From contig DATGZX010000171.1 of NCBI GenBank assembly GCA_035296965.1, positions 1 through 60,692 of the forward strand: 60,692 bases of DNA, written 5' to 3'. The notes below the pieces were generated by a model. It did not search any database. It was not told where the DNA came from and was given only the letters and a program-made list of their open reading frames with translations. Positions 37,044-45,132 of this stretch are shown here, piece by piece. Numbering within the stretch: the stretch's first letter is position 1; the number at the start of each line of letters is the position of its first letter. A program made the translations under genes and the position numbers. This stretch comes from DATGZX01 sp035296965. Its GTDB lineage: Bacteria; Planctomycetota; Planctomycetia; Gemmatales; Gemmataceae.

Positions 37044-38834
37044 TCAGCCGGCCGGCGCACGTGGTAAGCGCACCGTAAACCGAGTGCCCTGGCCAAGTTT
37101 ACTTGTGGCCTGGACCCCACCGTGCATGGCCTGAACCAGGTGTTTGACGATCGACAGACCAAGTCCTGTCCCTCCCAGCTCGCGCGAACGGGCCTTGTCC
37201 GCGCGGTAGAAGCGTTCAAAGATGCGCGGCAAATCGCCCTCGGGAATCCCAATCCCCGTGTCTTCCACCTCCAAATAGACCTGGTCCTTGTCGGCGCGCC
37301 AGCGCACCCAGATTCGACCGTCCGCAGGCGTATATTTCAGCGCATTGTCTATCAAGTTGTCAAGGATCTGGCTGATTGCTTCCTCGTCGACCCAGGCGAC
37401 GATTGCGGCTCCCGTTCCGCCTCCGGAAATCGGCGGCGCGACGGGTTGCAGGAGTTGGTTTTTGCCTTCGGCGCGAGCGCGATGCCGTTCCAGGCAGCTC
37501 GCTATGAGCGGCTCGAGGGCCACCTCTTTGAACTCGAAGGCTTCGACACCCGACTCGATGCGAGCCAGGCTGATCAGATCGAGGATGAGCGCGTGGAGCC
37601 GATCGGCCTGATCCCGAATCTGCTCCAGGAATCTGGCCCCATGCACAGGATCCTCGATCGCTCCGTCGAGGAGAGTTTCCACGCAAGCCTTGATAACCGA
37701 CAAGGGCGTCTTCAGCTCGTGTGACACATTCCCCACGAATTCCTGACGCACCCGCTCCAGGCGCCTCAACTCAGTAATGTCATGGAGCACTAGCACCGCG
37801 CCGCGCGTCGGGAAACCCGGCAGACGGGCAGCGTGCATGGCCAGGCTTCGGCCCAGGGTTCCTTCCCCGTTCAACTCTCCCTGGCATGGCTCCGGCCCCA
37901 GCAAGGCTTTGCGGACGACGTCTTGCAGGGTGCGGTTGCGCGCGACTTCCCAAACCTTGCGCCCGACCGCCGCCTGGGCTTGAAAGCCCAGGAGCTGAGC
38001 AGCGCGATCATTGGCAAAAAGGATGCGTTCCTCGGCATCCAGCGCCACCACCCCCTCGACCATGCCGCTCAAAATAGTTCTCAACTGGTAACGGTCCTCC
38101 TCCAACTGTACAAACTGGGAGGCGAGCCGCTCGCTCATGCGGTTGAATGCAGCTGCCAACGCGCCGACCTCGTCGTGGCTGTCGACGTAGACTTTCTGAC
38201 CGTATTGGGCTGCGGCGATTCGCTCTGCTCCCAGCTTTAATTCCTGCAAGGGCAGAGAGACGCGCCGGGCCAGCCAAAATGCTAGGGCCATCGCCGCCGC
38301 GCTCGTGATGGCCGCCGCGGACCAGACGAGTTGACGCAACGCTGCCAGCTCTTTGTTGACCTCGTCGAGGGGCAGGGCAGTGCGTACGTATTGAACTTCC
38401 TGCCCCGGCTCCGTGGCGTGCACGGCGTGGTACTTCATCCATTTGCCGTCTTCCTGGCTATAGCGTTCGGAGGTGCCCGAGCCCCGGTCCGCAGCCGCAT
38501 GAAATTCGGGACGATCTGCGTGATTCTGCATCTGTTCAGGCAGGTCGACGGAATCGGCGAGGATTTTGAACCGCGCATCGGTCAGCGTAATGCGCGTGGG
38601 GATTTGCTTGCCAAGGCTGGCGATGCGTTGCTGCAAGGCAGGAAGGCGCTCGGCGGGCCATTCCCCGATTAGCGTAATGATGAGCGTGGCTTTGCTGTGC
38701 AGTTCATCCTCGATCTGATTCCGAAATTGCCGTTCGACTCGAACATGCAGGACGGCGCCTAGCAACCCAATCGCACACAGCAGCAAGCCGCTGAACGCGA
38801 TAAACAACCGCCAAAACATACGCGAGCGCCACAT
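37044..38834 (-). CDS. phoR: PhoR-like sensor histidine kinase
   Basis: A 596-residue membrane kinase. There are two membrane helices (residues 8-30 and 168-188) flanking a periplasmic sensor of about 135 residues, then HAMP (about 189-240), a PAS domain (about 250-355), HisKA with phospho-acceptor His in NVSHELKTPLSV, and HATPase with N box DNLIDNALKYTP, DTGIGIPE and GTGLGLSIVKH. This architecture matches PhoR kinases of phosphate control, and the gene sits upstream of pstB-phoU-phoB. The large extracytoplasmic part is more like Bacillus PhoR than the E. coli form. Confidence 0.93.
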   Translation of the reverse strand: MWRSRMFWRLFIAFSGLLLCAIGLLGAVLHVRVERQFRNQIEDELHSKATLIITLIGEWPAERLPALQQRIASLGKQIPTRITLTDARFKILADSVDLPEQMQNHADRPEFHAAADRGSGTSERYSQEDGKWMKYHAVHATEPGQEVQYVRTALPLDEVNKELAALRQLVWSAAAITSAAAMALAFWLARRVSLPLQELKLGAERIAAAQYGQKVYVDSHDEVGALAAAFNRMSERLASQFVQLEEDRYQLRTILSGMVEGVVALDAEERILFANDRAAQLLGFQAQAAVGRKVWEVARNRTLQDVVRKALLGPEPCQGELNGEGTLGRSLAMHAARLPGFPTRGAVLVLHDITELRRLERVRQEFVGNVSHELKTPLSVIKACVETLLDGAIEDPVHGARFLEQIRDQADRLHALILDLISLARIESGVEAFEFKEVALEPLIASCLERHRARAEGKNQLLQPVAPPISGGGTGAAIVAWVDEEAISQILDNLIDNALKYTPADGRIWVRWRADKDQVYLEVEDTGIGIPEGDLPRIFERFYRADKARSRELGGTGLGLSIVKHLVQAMHGGVQATSKLGQGTRFTVRLPRAPAG

Positions 38835-39219
38835 GCAGTAATTCTAGATATTTCTGATCGACTTTGCGATTCCGCGGCAGTGAAGGGCGCGGGAGCACGG
38901 ACAAGGGGCAAGGGGAACGAGGTCCCCGTTCGATGGCTTTGCCTCGGATACGCGGGGCCTTGCAAGCTCTGCCTGCCATCGGCAACGTCGTTCTGCCTTC
39001 TCACGCCTTGACTGCAGCTATTCCCGGCGCCGCGCATGACTTACCTGCCGCGCGACAAAGTTTCGCTAACGAAAACCCGGCTACACGGGTTATACCTTCA
39101 TGCAAGGAGATTCCTTTAGCAATCAAACCGGGAAAAGCGTAAAATCAGCTTTGAAAGTTTGTCATTTCTGTTCGGTGGAGTTTGCCTGGCGCATAGCCAA
39201 CCGAACAAGGTGAGGATGC
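38835..39219. other. Divergent intergenic region
   Basis: Nearly 400 bases between the leftward phoR and the rightward sigma factor operon. It should hold promoters for both. No TTCAC array is seen here, so phoR itself does not appear to carry the Pho-box motif. AT-richer DNA at 39060-39170 likely carries the sigma operon promoter. No gene is seen. Confidence 0.5.
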
Positions 39220-39795
39220 TTGGCTTCTCTCGAAAAGTCTGATGCCCTCCTTGAAGAGGAGCAATTGCTGATTTGCCGCGCTCAGGGGGGAGATCGGCAG
39301 GCGTTCGCCGTATTGGTCGAGCGGCATTGGGATCGTCTTTACCGCTGGCTGTACCACCTTACCCATGATCGCCACACCGCCGAAGACCTCACGCAAGAGT
39401 CTCTGCTCAAGGCGTTTGCGAATCTGGCCCGATTTCGCACGCCGAACAACTTTCATGCGTGGTTGTTCCGCATCGCCTACAACTGTTTCGTCAATCAATG
39501 GCGTTCCCCCACCCGCGCGCGGCAGCCTTTTCCGGAAAACCTGCAAGCGCCGGGAGAGGGCCCGGTGGAACAAGTCCTGAGCCGGGAGGCGTTGCAGATG
39601 CTGGCCCGGGCGGTGGGCCGGCTGCCCGCTGATTTCCGGGCAGCGTTTCTCCTGCGCGTGGACGAACAATTGTCGTTCCAGGAGATCGCCGAAGTGCTGG
39701 GCATCCGCGAGGAAACCGCCCGATGGCGCTTCTTCAAGGCCCGCCAAAAGCTGATGAATGTGCTGGCTCCGCAACTAAATCGGGAAGAGGTATGA
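39220..39795 (+). CDS. ECF-type RNA polymerase sigma factor
   Basis: A 191-residue sigma factor. Region 2 is at residues 27-95 (FAVLVERHWDRLYRWLY and AEDLTQESLLKAF). Region 4 is at 131-185 (LPADFRAAFLLR and the helix-turn-helix SFQEIAEVLGIREETA). The start is a TTG at 39220 with AAGG and GAGG upstream. The stop overlaps the anti-sigma ATG by four bases, a standard sign of a coupled sigma/anti-sigma pair. Confidence 0.93.
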   Translation: MASLEKSDALLEEEQLLICRAQGGDRQAFAVLVERHWDRLYRWLYHLTHDRHTAEDLTQESLLKAFANLARFRTPNNFHAWLFRIAYNCFVNQWRSPTRARQPFPENLQAPGEGPVEQVLSREALQMLARAVGRLPADFRAAFLLRVDEQLSFQEIAEVLGIREETARWRFFKARQKLMNVLAPQLNREEV

Positions 39796-40631
39796 ACTGC
39801 GAGGTCGTCAAACGCCGTCTGCTGGCCATATCCAAGTCCAACGGCTTGCCGGCGGAACTGCGTACACACCTCGCCTATTGCGGCTCGTGTCGGGCCTGGC
39901 GGCGCCGCCTCCTGCAGCTCGAACAGCACGTTTCCTCGCTGCCGGTCCCGCGATCGCGGGGGAAATCAAGGTTCCTCCGTGACTTCCTTCGCGAGCCCGG
40001 GCAAGTAAGGAAGGTGCCAGATGGCATTGCCGCAGTAAATTCCGAGGCAGCAGCGCCGGCCCCGGCCGGTCCGCCTGGACGCTTTCGCCTAGTCTTGTCG
40101 AGGACGATGCAGTCGCGCCCCATGGTTGGCTCCCTGGCAGGCATTGCCGCCCTCTTGTTGATCGCCTTCTCAGCCTATGAATTGCGCACCCGCACTGGGG
40201 AACCACAAAGTTCCAGCTCGGAATCGATCAGCGAACCGCTCCTTGCCGAGCTTGTCGAGCGCGACGTGCGCCTATCGTCGGCCGACACTCCCGCGGAACG
40301 CGTTGCCATCCTCGCGGATATTGCGGACGTGCTGGCGCGCGACCTCGCGCCGCTGGCGCACGCTGACGCTCACGAAGATCTGTCCACGCTCGCGAGATTG
40401 TACGTGAATGTGGTGCGCAGCGGGCTTCTTCATCAAGCCCGCGCCTTGCGTGAAACCGAACGTCTGCCCGTCCTCGGCCCCATTGCCGACCGTCTCAAAG
40501 AAGTCGCCAATACCGCCGAACGCCTTGCCCAGCAGTCACCTGTGGAGCAGGTCCAGCCGCTGCTCGACATTGTTGCCGTGGCACGACAGGGGAGCTCCGA
40601 GTTGCGTGCGCTCTGGGAGGAGCAGTCGTGA
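39792..40631 (+). CDS. Zinc-finger anti-sigma factor, single membrane span
   Basis: A 279-residue protein. The N-terminal domain carries H-x3-C-x2-C (HLAYCGSC near residues 27-34), the zinc anti-sigma motif, which normally holds the ECF sigma factor at the membrane. One membrane helix lies at about residues 115-135 (GSLAGIAALLLIAFSAYEL). The C-terminal 140 residues are a helical extracytoplasmic domain. GGAAGAGG lies directly before the ATG. Its partner is the overlapping sigma factor; the next gene overlaps it in turn. Confidence 0.88.
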   Translation: MNCEVVKRRLLAISKSNGLPAELRTHLAYCGSCRAWRRRLLQLEQHVSSLPVPRSRGKSRFLRDFLREPGQVRKVPDGIAAVNSEAAAPAPAGPPGRFRLVLSRTMQSRPMVGSLAGIAALLLIAFSAYELRTRTGEPQSSSSESISEPLLAELVERDVRLSSADTPAERVAILADIADVLARDLAPLAHADAHEDLSTLARLYVNVVRSGLLHQARALRETERLPVLGPIADRLKEVANTAERLAQQSPVEQVQPLLDIVAVARQGSSELRALWEEQS

Positions 40632-41167
40632 AAAGCTGCTTACTTATCGTGCCTATCGTGGGGAGTGCGATTGTCTGCCTCTCTGGCCAGCACTGGGAGA
40701 CATCCCAGCGAGTCGATAACGACAGGGCAATTCAGTTCCATCGTGACGCGTGCCTCATTGAAACCATGGTTGACGGCGGTCTTTGCCTCGCGAAAGAGGA
40801 AACGCCCCTTCTCCGGGCGGAATGCTGCACGGCACTCGCCCAACAGTTGGCGACAGAGGTTCGGCATGCGGCCAAGAACCACGACCATGCACGTGTCGAA
40901 GAACTGGGGCAGCACCTGCGCACCGTCCTCGACCAAGGCGTGGCCGTCAACCTCTCCGAGATGCGCAAGCACATGCCTGCAGATTCCAGCGTGGAAAAGA
41001 GGATCGAGGAGGTGCGCCGATCTGCGGTGAGCCTGGTCGAGCCGCTAGAAGAGGAACTGGAACAAGCCTCCGCCCCGCAAGAGCACGAAGAATTCCAAAA
41101 TACCCTCCAGGCGCTGCGCCAGGGCTGGGCAGAACTGGAACGCCTCCGTGCGCCAACGCCTCCCTGA
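40628..41167 (+). CDS. Exported helical protein of a sigma/anti-sigma operon
   Basis: A 179-residue protein with an N-terminal signal (MKSCLLIVPIVGSAIVCLSG) and a long, charged, helix-rich body, partly coiled-coil near residues 120-175. The GTG start overlaps the anti-sigma stop and has GGAGGAG upstream, so it is part of the operon. An extracytoplasmic partner that modulates the anti-sigma factor is the natural suggestion, by position only. I do not recognise a family. Confidence 0.8.
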   Translation: MKSCLLIVPIVGSAIVCLSGQHWETSQRVDNDRAIQFHRDACLIETMVDGGLCLAKEETPLLRAECCTALAQQLATEVRHAAKNHDHARVEELGQHLRTVLDQGVAVNLSEMRKHMPADSSVEKRIEEVRRSAVSLVEPLEEELEQASAPQEHEEFQNTLQALRQGWAELERLRAPTPP

Positions 41168-41535
41168 ACAGGATCAGGGACATGTCGGGAGAAGTGGGCG
41201 CACCATTTGCCTTTGGTGCGGCGTCTTCCTGGCACGCTCATTTCGCGGGGAATGGGATCGGGGGACAATTGACCTCATGGGGGCCACCTCGAAACCAATC
41301 CTGTCAATTCAGCGTCATTGTGAAGATCCGTGAACTTGGTGCCGGAGAATTTCCTTTCTTTCGCGATCGCTCGCTATTGCCCCGTTCACCCAGCCTCTCC
41401 AGAACCATTTAAAATAGAACGCCTCGACCCCTGCCTTCCCAACTCTTTTGGGGTTGATGCTGACACATGTCCTCCACTCTGCTATCGTGCCGCACCGTGC
41501 GTCCGAACCGCATCGGAACCAAGGAGGCAATGTTC
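41168..41535. other. Intergenic region, no gene seen
   Basis: About 370 bases after the sigma operon. The frame before the next gene is open from 41467, but AAGGAGG eight bases before the ATG at 41536 fixes the start there. No clear terminator is visible. Confidence 0.5.
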
Positions 41536-42843
41536 ATGACCCAAACCATCGAGAGGCTTTCACTTTATGCCATGGCGATGACCTTGCTCGCCGGCATGGC
41601 CTGGGCAGGAGAGAAGAAGCCGAACAGTCCTGAGCTTCTGCCGTACCCAAAACCCTGCTCCGGACAGCAGGATGTCGTGACCCCCGAGCTTCTGCCCAAT
41701 CCCAGGCCGTGCTGCGAAAAGACGGCTTCGCACTCAGGATGTTGCGCCGAGGTGAGCGAATGCCCAGCATGCGCTCAGGGCTCTTGCCAACCGGCACATG
41801 GAAAGGCCGTCATTACCAGCGTGATTCCAATCGGACAGTTCTTTCCCAGTGGGACGACTCCCGCCCACCAGGAAGAGAACCTGATCAAATTGATCACGAA
41901 GTATGTTCGGCCGTCGACTTGGAGTAGTGTCGGAGGCACGGGCACTATCGAGTATTATCCGCTCGGCCGAGCCCTGGTTGTTAACCAATCGGCAGCTACG
42001 GTCGCCGAGATCAACGATCTGCTCGCATCGTTGGAGCAGATTCAAAAGGCTGTCGCTGCCACTCCCAATGCTGAAGGATCCATATCCGCAACAAACTTCA
42101 TGATCGTTGCCACGAAGCGTGCGCCGCAGCCTGGGATGGTCCCGGCCGTTTCTGCGTTTGCCTCGGCCCCGTCCTGTCAGCCAACGCCGCCTCCCGCACC
42201 ATGTTCGACTTCGTGCCCAGTCACAGGAATATGTACGGTGCAGGCTGGTGACAACCTCCTCCAGATTCCTTGCGGCAGCAGCGCGCCCTGCTGTGTTGCA
42301 CCGGCCAGCAATTTGGGAGTGGTCGGATACCAAGCAGTGCCAGTCGTCCCCCCTGCTACGGCAGCCGTGCCCTGTCCGTTTGTCTGTGCTCCCACCTCAA
42401 TAATGGTCCAAACAAGTGTGCCGGCGCACGCGGCATTCCAAGGTTGCTGGAAACTGGTGGCCATCGGCGAGGAAGGAAAGACGAAGCTATCCATGAGCTG
42501 CAATTGCAGCATGAGCATGGTCTGTGACAGCTTGGAAATGAAGATGCCGGGCAATGCCCGCATCAAGTTCGCCGCTGCCGAAAAGCACGTGAGCGTCATT
42601 GGGCCCAATCTCACTGCCATGGCCGACGCGGTCTCTTCCGGAAAGGCCGGCTGCCTTGTTTTCGAAGGGCATGTCCATCTCCAGTTCGAAAGGCAAGGGC
42701 AGAGCGCTACGGTGACCGCCGAACACGTGATGGTGAATATGGCGGACGGACGTGTCGAAATTGATCCACGGGCTTGCGCAAACCCGGCGCCGCGGTATAT
42801 CTCCCTTAGCCAACTGCTCGACTCGATTTCTCACTCGAAGTGA
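41536..42843 (+). CDS. Cys-rich exported protein with secretin short-domain-like region
   Basis: A 435-residue protein with a signal peptide (LYAMAMTLLAGMAWAGEK). Two similar Pro/Cys segments follow (PELLPYPKPC and PELLPNPRPC), then a Cys-rich stretch (CCAEVSECPACAQGSC). Around residues 105-170 is a domain like those before secretin barrels, with LIKLITKYVRPSTW then ALVVNQSAATVAEINDLLASL. This pattern is common in planctomycete exported proteins. The C-terminal 130 residues form a beta-rich domain. AAGGAGG precedes the ATG. Function unknown. Confidence 0.82.
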   Translation: MTQTIERLSLYAMAMTLLAGMAWAGEKKPNSPELLPYPKPCSGQQDVVTPELLPNPRPCCEKTASHSGCCAEVSECPACAQGSCQPAHGKAVITSVIPIGQFFPSGTTPAHQEENLIKLITKYVRPSTWSSVGGTGTIEYYPLGRALVVNQSAATVAEINDLLASLEQIQKAVAATPNAEGSISATNFMIVATKRAPQPGMVPAVSAFASAPSCQPTPPPAPCSTSCPVTGICTVQAGDNLLQIPCGSSAPCCVAPASNLGVVGYQAVPVVPPATAAVPCPFVCAPTSIMVQTSVPAHAAFQGCWKLVAIGEEGKTKLSMSCNCSMSMVCDSLEMKMPGNARIKFAAAEKHVSVIGPNLTAMADAVSSGKAGCLVFEGHVHLQFERQGQSATVTAEHVMVNMADGRVEIDPRACANPAPRYISLSQLLDSISHSK

Positions 42844-43191
42844 GTACTTCGGGCTAGTCTACTAATGCCAACTAGCGGGCTTCCTGTGCCTTCGGCAAGG
42901 AAGCCCGTTTCATTTGCAGAGTCATCGAGCTTGAAGGTGACGCGCGGCATTCTCTAAATCCGATCTTGGGGACAGGCTGGATGACTGTCATAATATCTTC
43001 AACTAGGCCTCGCGAGCATTTGCAGGGGCAGACCGCAGAAGGTTGTAGAAGCAGCGCTTGATTTCGCCCTAGGCCTGCAAGTTAAGTCGGGGCGAATCTA
43101 CGGAATCGGACAACATCAACCTTTCATGGACGCGACGGCGCGCTTGGACCATTCGCCAGGAGGGTCCGTTGCGCTCGCACGCGTGGAGTTC
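42844..43191. other. Intergenic region with terminator
   Basis: About 350 bases. The left end contains the strong terminator hairpin listed at 42876. The rest probably carries the promoter of the response regulator, for which GTGGAG lies just before the ATG at 43192. No gene is seen. Confidence 0.5.
42876..42910 (+). terminator. Rho-independent terminator after the Cys-rich protein gene
   Basis: A perfect 10-bp stem (CGGGCTTCCT/AGGAAGCCCG) plus an inner TGCC/GGCA is followed by TTTCATTT. It lies 33 bases after the stop of the gene ending at 42843. Confidence 0.9.
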
Positions 43192-43860
43192 ATGGCACTC
43201 ACCATTCTGCTGGCAGAAGATCACCGGATTGTCCGGCAGGGGCTGCGGTTGCTTCTCGAGGCCGTTCCCGATTTGGAACTGGTCGGGGAAGCCGCCGATG
43301 GTCTGGAAGCGGTACACCTTGCGGAACGCCTGCAACCCAACGTGCTCGTGCTGGACCTGATGATGCCGGGCAGGGATGGCCTGGAAGTGGCGCGGCAAGT
43401 GACGCGACGTTCGCCGCGAACGCGGATCATTATCCTTTCCATGCATTCCAATGAAGCCTACGTGCTTGAAGCGCTGCGTGCCGGGGCCGTTGGGTTCGTG
43501 CTGAAAGATTCGGGTGCGGAAGAGTTGGTGCAAGCCATTCGCTACGTATCCTCTGGACGACGCTTCTTTAGCGAACCTATCTCCGAACAGGCAGTGGCGG
43601 CATACGCACGCAAAGCCACTGGCGCACCGGTGGATCCATTTCACACCCTGACAGCTCGCGAGCGGGAGGTGCTACAGCTTACGGCAGAAGGTCAAAGCGG
43701 CGCCGAAATCTCTGAACGATTATTCATCAGCCCGCGCACGGTTGAGAGCCACCGGGCCAATCTCATGCGTAAATTGGGAGTCCGCAACCAAAAAGAACTC
43801 GTTCGCTACGCCATGCAGCGCGCATCCCTTCCCAAAAGCACCGGACCTCGCGGCTGTTGA
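43192..43860 (+). CDS. NarL/FixJ-family response regulator
   Basis: A 222-residue regulator. The receiver domain (1-120) has acidic LLAEDH, the phospho-acceptor Asp in VLVLDLMMPGRDG and Lys in FVLKDS. The LuxR-type helix-turn-helix (about 150-210) has LTAREREVLQLTAEGQS and FISPRTVESHRANLMRKLG. No kinase gene is adjacent, so its partner is elsewhere. GTGGAG lies five bases before the ATG; an earlier ATG at 43126 lacks such a site. Confidence 0.93.
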   Translation: MALTILLAEDHRIVRQGLRLLLEAVPDLELVGEAADGLEAVHLAERLQPNVLVLDLMMPGRDGLEVARQVTRRSPRTRIIILSMHSNEAYVLEALRAGAVGFVLKDSGAEELVQAIRYVSSGRRFFSEPISEQAVAAYARKATGAPVDPFHTLTAREREVLQLTAEGQSGAEISERLFISPRTVESHRANLMRKLGVRNQKELVRYAMQRASLPKSTGPRGC

Positions 43861-43944
43861 GATAGAGGATTTCAGAATTCGGTAATTTTACGGATAGCAG
43901 TCGACCCAGAGGCTCGCTATTCTTTGAAACGGAGAGGCCACGGG

Positions 43945-43975
43945 GCTCAAAACTGACTGGGCGACGGTTTTGAGC
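43945..43975. terminator. Hairpin between convergent genes
   Basis: GCTCAAAAC (43945-43953) pairs with GTTTTGAGC (43967-43975). The plus strand runs into a T-rich stretch at about 43985-43996. It sits between the converging response regulator and winged-helix genes and may serve both. Confidence 0.65.
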
Positions 43976-44061
43976 AACAAGGTCTCTCTTTTTTTGCGCG
44001 CATCTCCTCAGCTTCTGGGTCTGCCAAGTCCGTCATCGCTAAGAGTCCGAAATTGCTGCGC

Positions 44062-45132
44062 TTAGGATCGCCGGGGCCGGTCCCCGGCGACGGCGACCAG
44101 GTCGACACGTGCCGCCATTCGGAGTCGTCCCGACCCAGCTAGCAGCCAGGTTTCGCCGCGAGCCAGGTCGTTCCGCACCGCGCGGATGCGCTGGATCAAG
44201 GAGTTTGGGGCAGCGATTCGGAGAAGGTGACGACGCCGCTCCAGGGTGCAGGCGTTGACCTCGCCAACCGACAAACCGAACGCCTGGCTGAATGCTCGCC
44301 AGGATTCTCGCCATTGCTCGCTGGCGGGTTCGTGGGCAAGTTCCGGTAGCAGATCGCGCCAATCCCCATCTTTTGCAAAAACTGGTTCCTTACTGCGCAA
44401 GACCCAACCATTCTCCTGGACCTGTAAGGCGATCAAGCGATCGCCTCCAGCAGGAGATTGCGTCAGAATCAGTACGGCCCAAAGACTCACGGGCCGGTCC
44501 ACGACGATCTGTTGCCAGCACAGCGGCCCCGTAGGCTCCTTGCAAGGAATTAGTAGCTCTCGAACGTCTACGGGAAACCCGTGTTGCTCCTTCCACGCCG
44601 GCGGGGCAGTCACGCATGCTTTCAGGACGCTGATATCAAAACGCACTTCTTCTGGCACGGGCACGACGGCATCAAGTTCAGGGCAGTGCAGGTTCACATA
44701 GCCGGGAGAGCGACCCGGCTGTTCGCTCTCCACGAAATTGAACACTCTGCGTTCCCGGGCCGAGTACGCGTATTTCCCTTCGGGAAGCGCATGGCGGCCC
44801 AATGGTGAGAGGCGCCAGAGACCGGGCTTGTCCGGAAGTACCAGTCCTTCTTGCTGGAGTCGGCGCAGGATTTGGCTAACCAGAGGAAGGCCGATGTGCA
44901 GTTTTTTGTCTACATCTTCTTGCTGTTGCACTTCGGTCGAGGCCAGGGATTTCAGCACAAAGAGAGACAGCGGGTCGACAATCGAACTTTTTTGCAAATC
45001 GACCAATGCCTCGACTCTGTGCAGCAATAATTCCCCCACCCAAAGAGAGCGCGGCTGCAAAGGGGCCAGCTCTTTCCACCAGCCGGCGAGAATACGGCTT
45101 TCGGGATAATGAATGGGAGACCTAGCGGTCAT
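44062..45132 (-). CDS. Winged-helix protein coupled to the helicase
   Basis: A 356-residue soluble protein. Residues about 45-120 look like a winged helix-turn-helix (VDPLSLFVLKSLAST and LPLVSQILRRLQQEGLV), followed by a large domain of mixed strands without motifs I know. The ATG at 45132 overlaps the helicase stop by four bases (ATGA), so the two are co-translated. A DNA-binding or specificity partner of the helicase is the simplest idea. The family is unknown to me. Confidence 0.82.
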   Translation of the reverse strand: MTARSPIHYPESRILAGWWKELAPLQPRSLWVGELLLHRVEALVDLQKSSIVDPLSLFVLKSLASTEVQQQEDVDKKLHIGLPLVSQILRRLQQEGLVLPDKPGLWRLSPLGRHALPEGKYAYSARERRVFNFVESEQPGRSPGYVNLHCPELDAVVPVPEEVRFDISVLKACVTAPPAWKEQHGFPVDVRELLIPCKEPTGPLCWQQIVVDRPVSLWAVLILTQSPAGGDRLIALQVQENGWVLRSKEPVFAKDGDWRDLLPELAHEPASEQWRESWRAFSQAFGLSVGEVNACTLERRRHLLRIAAPNSLIQRIRAVRNDLARGETWLLAGSGRLRMAARVDLVAVAGDRPRRS

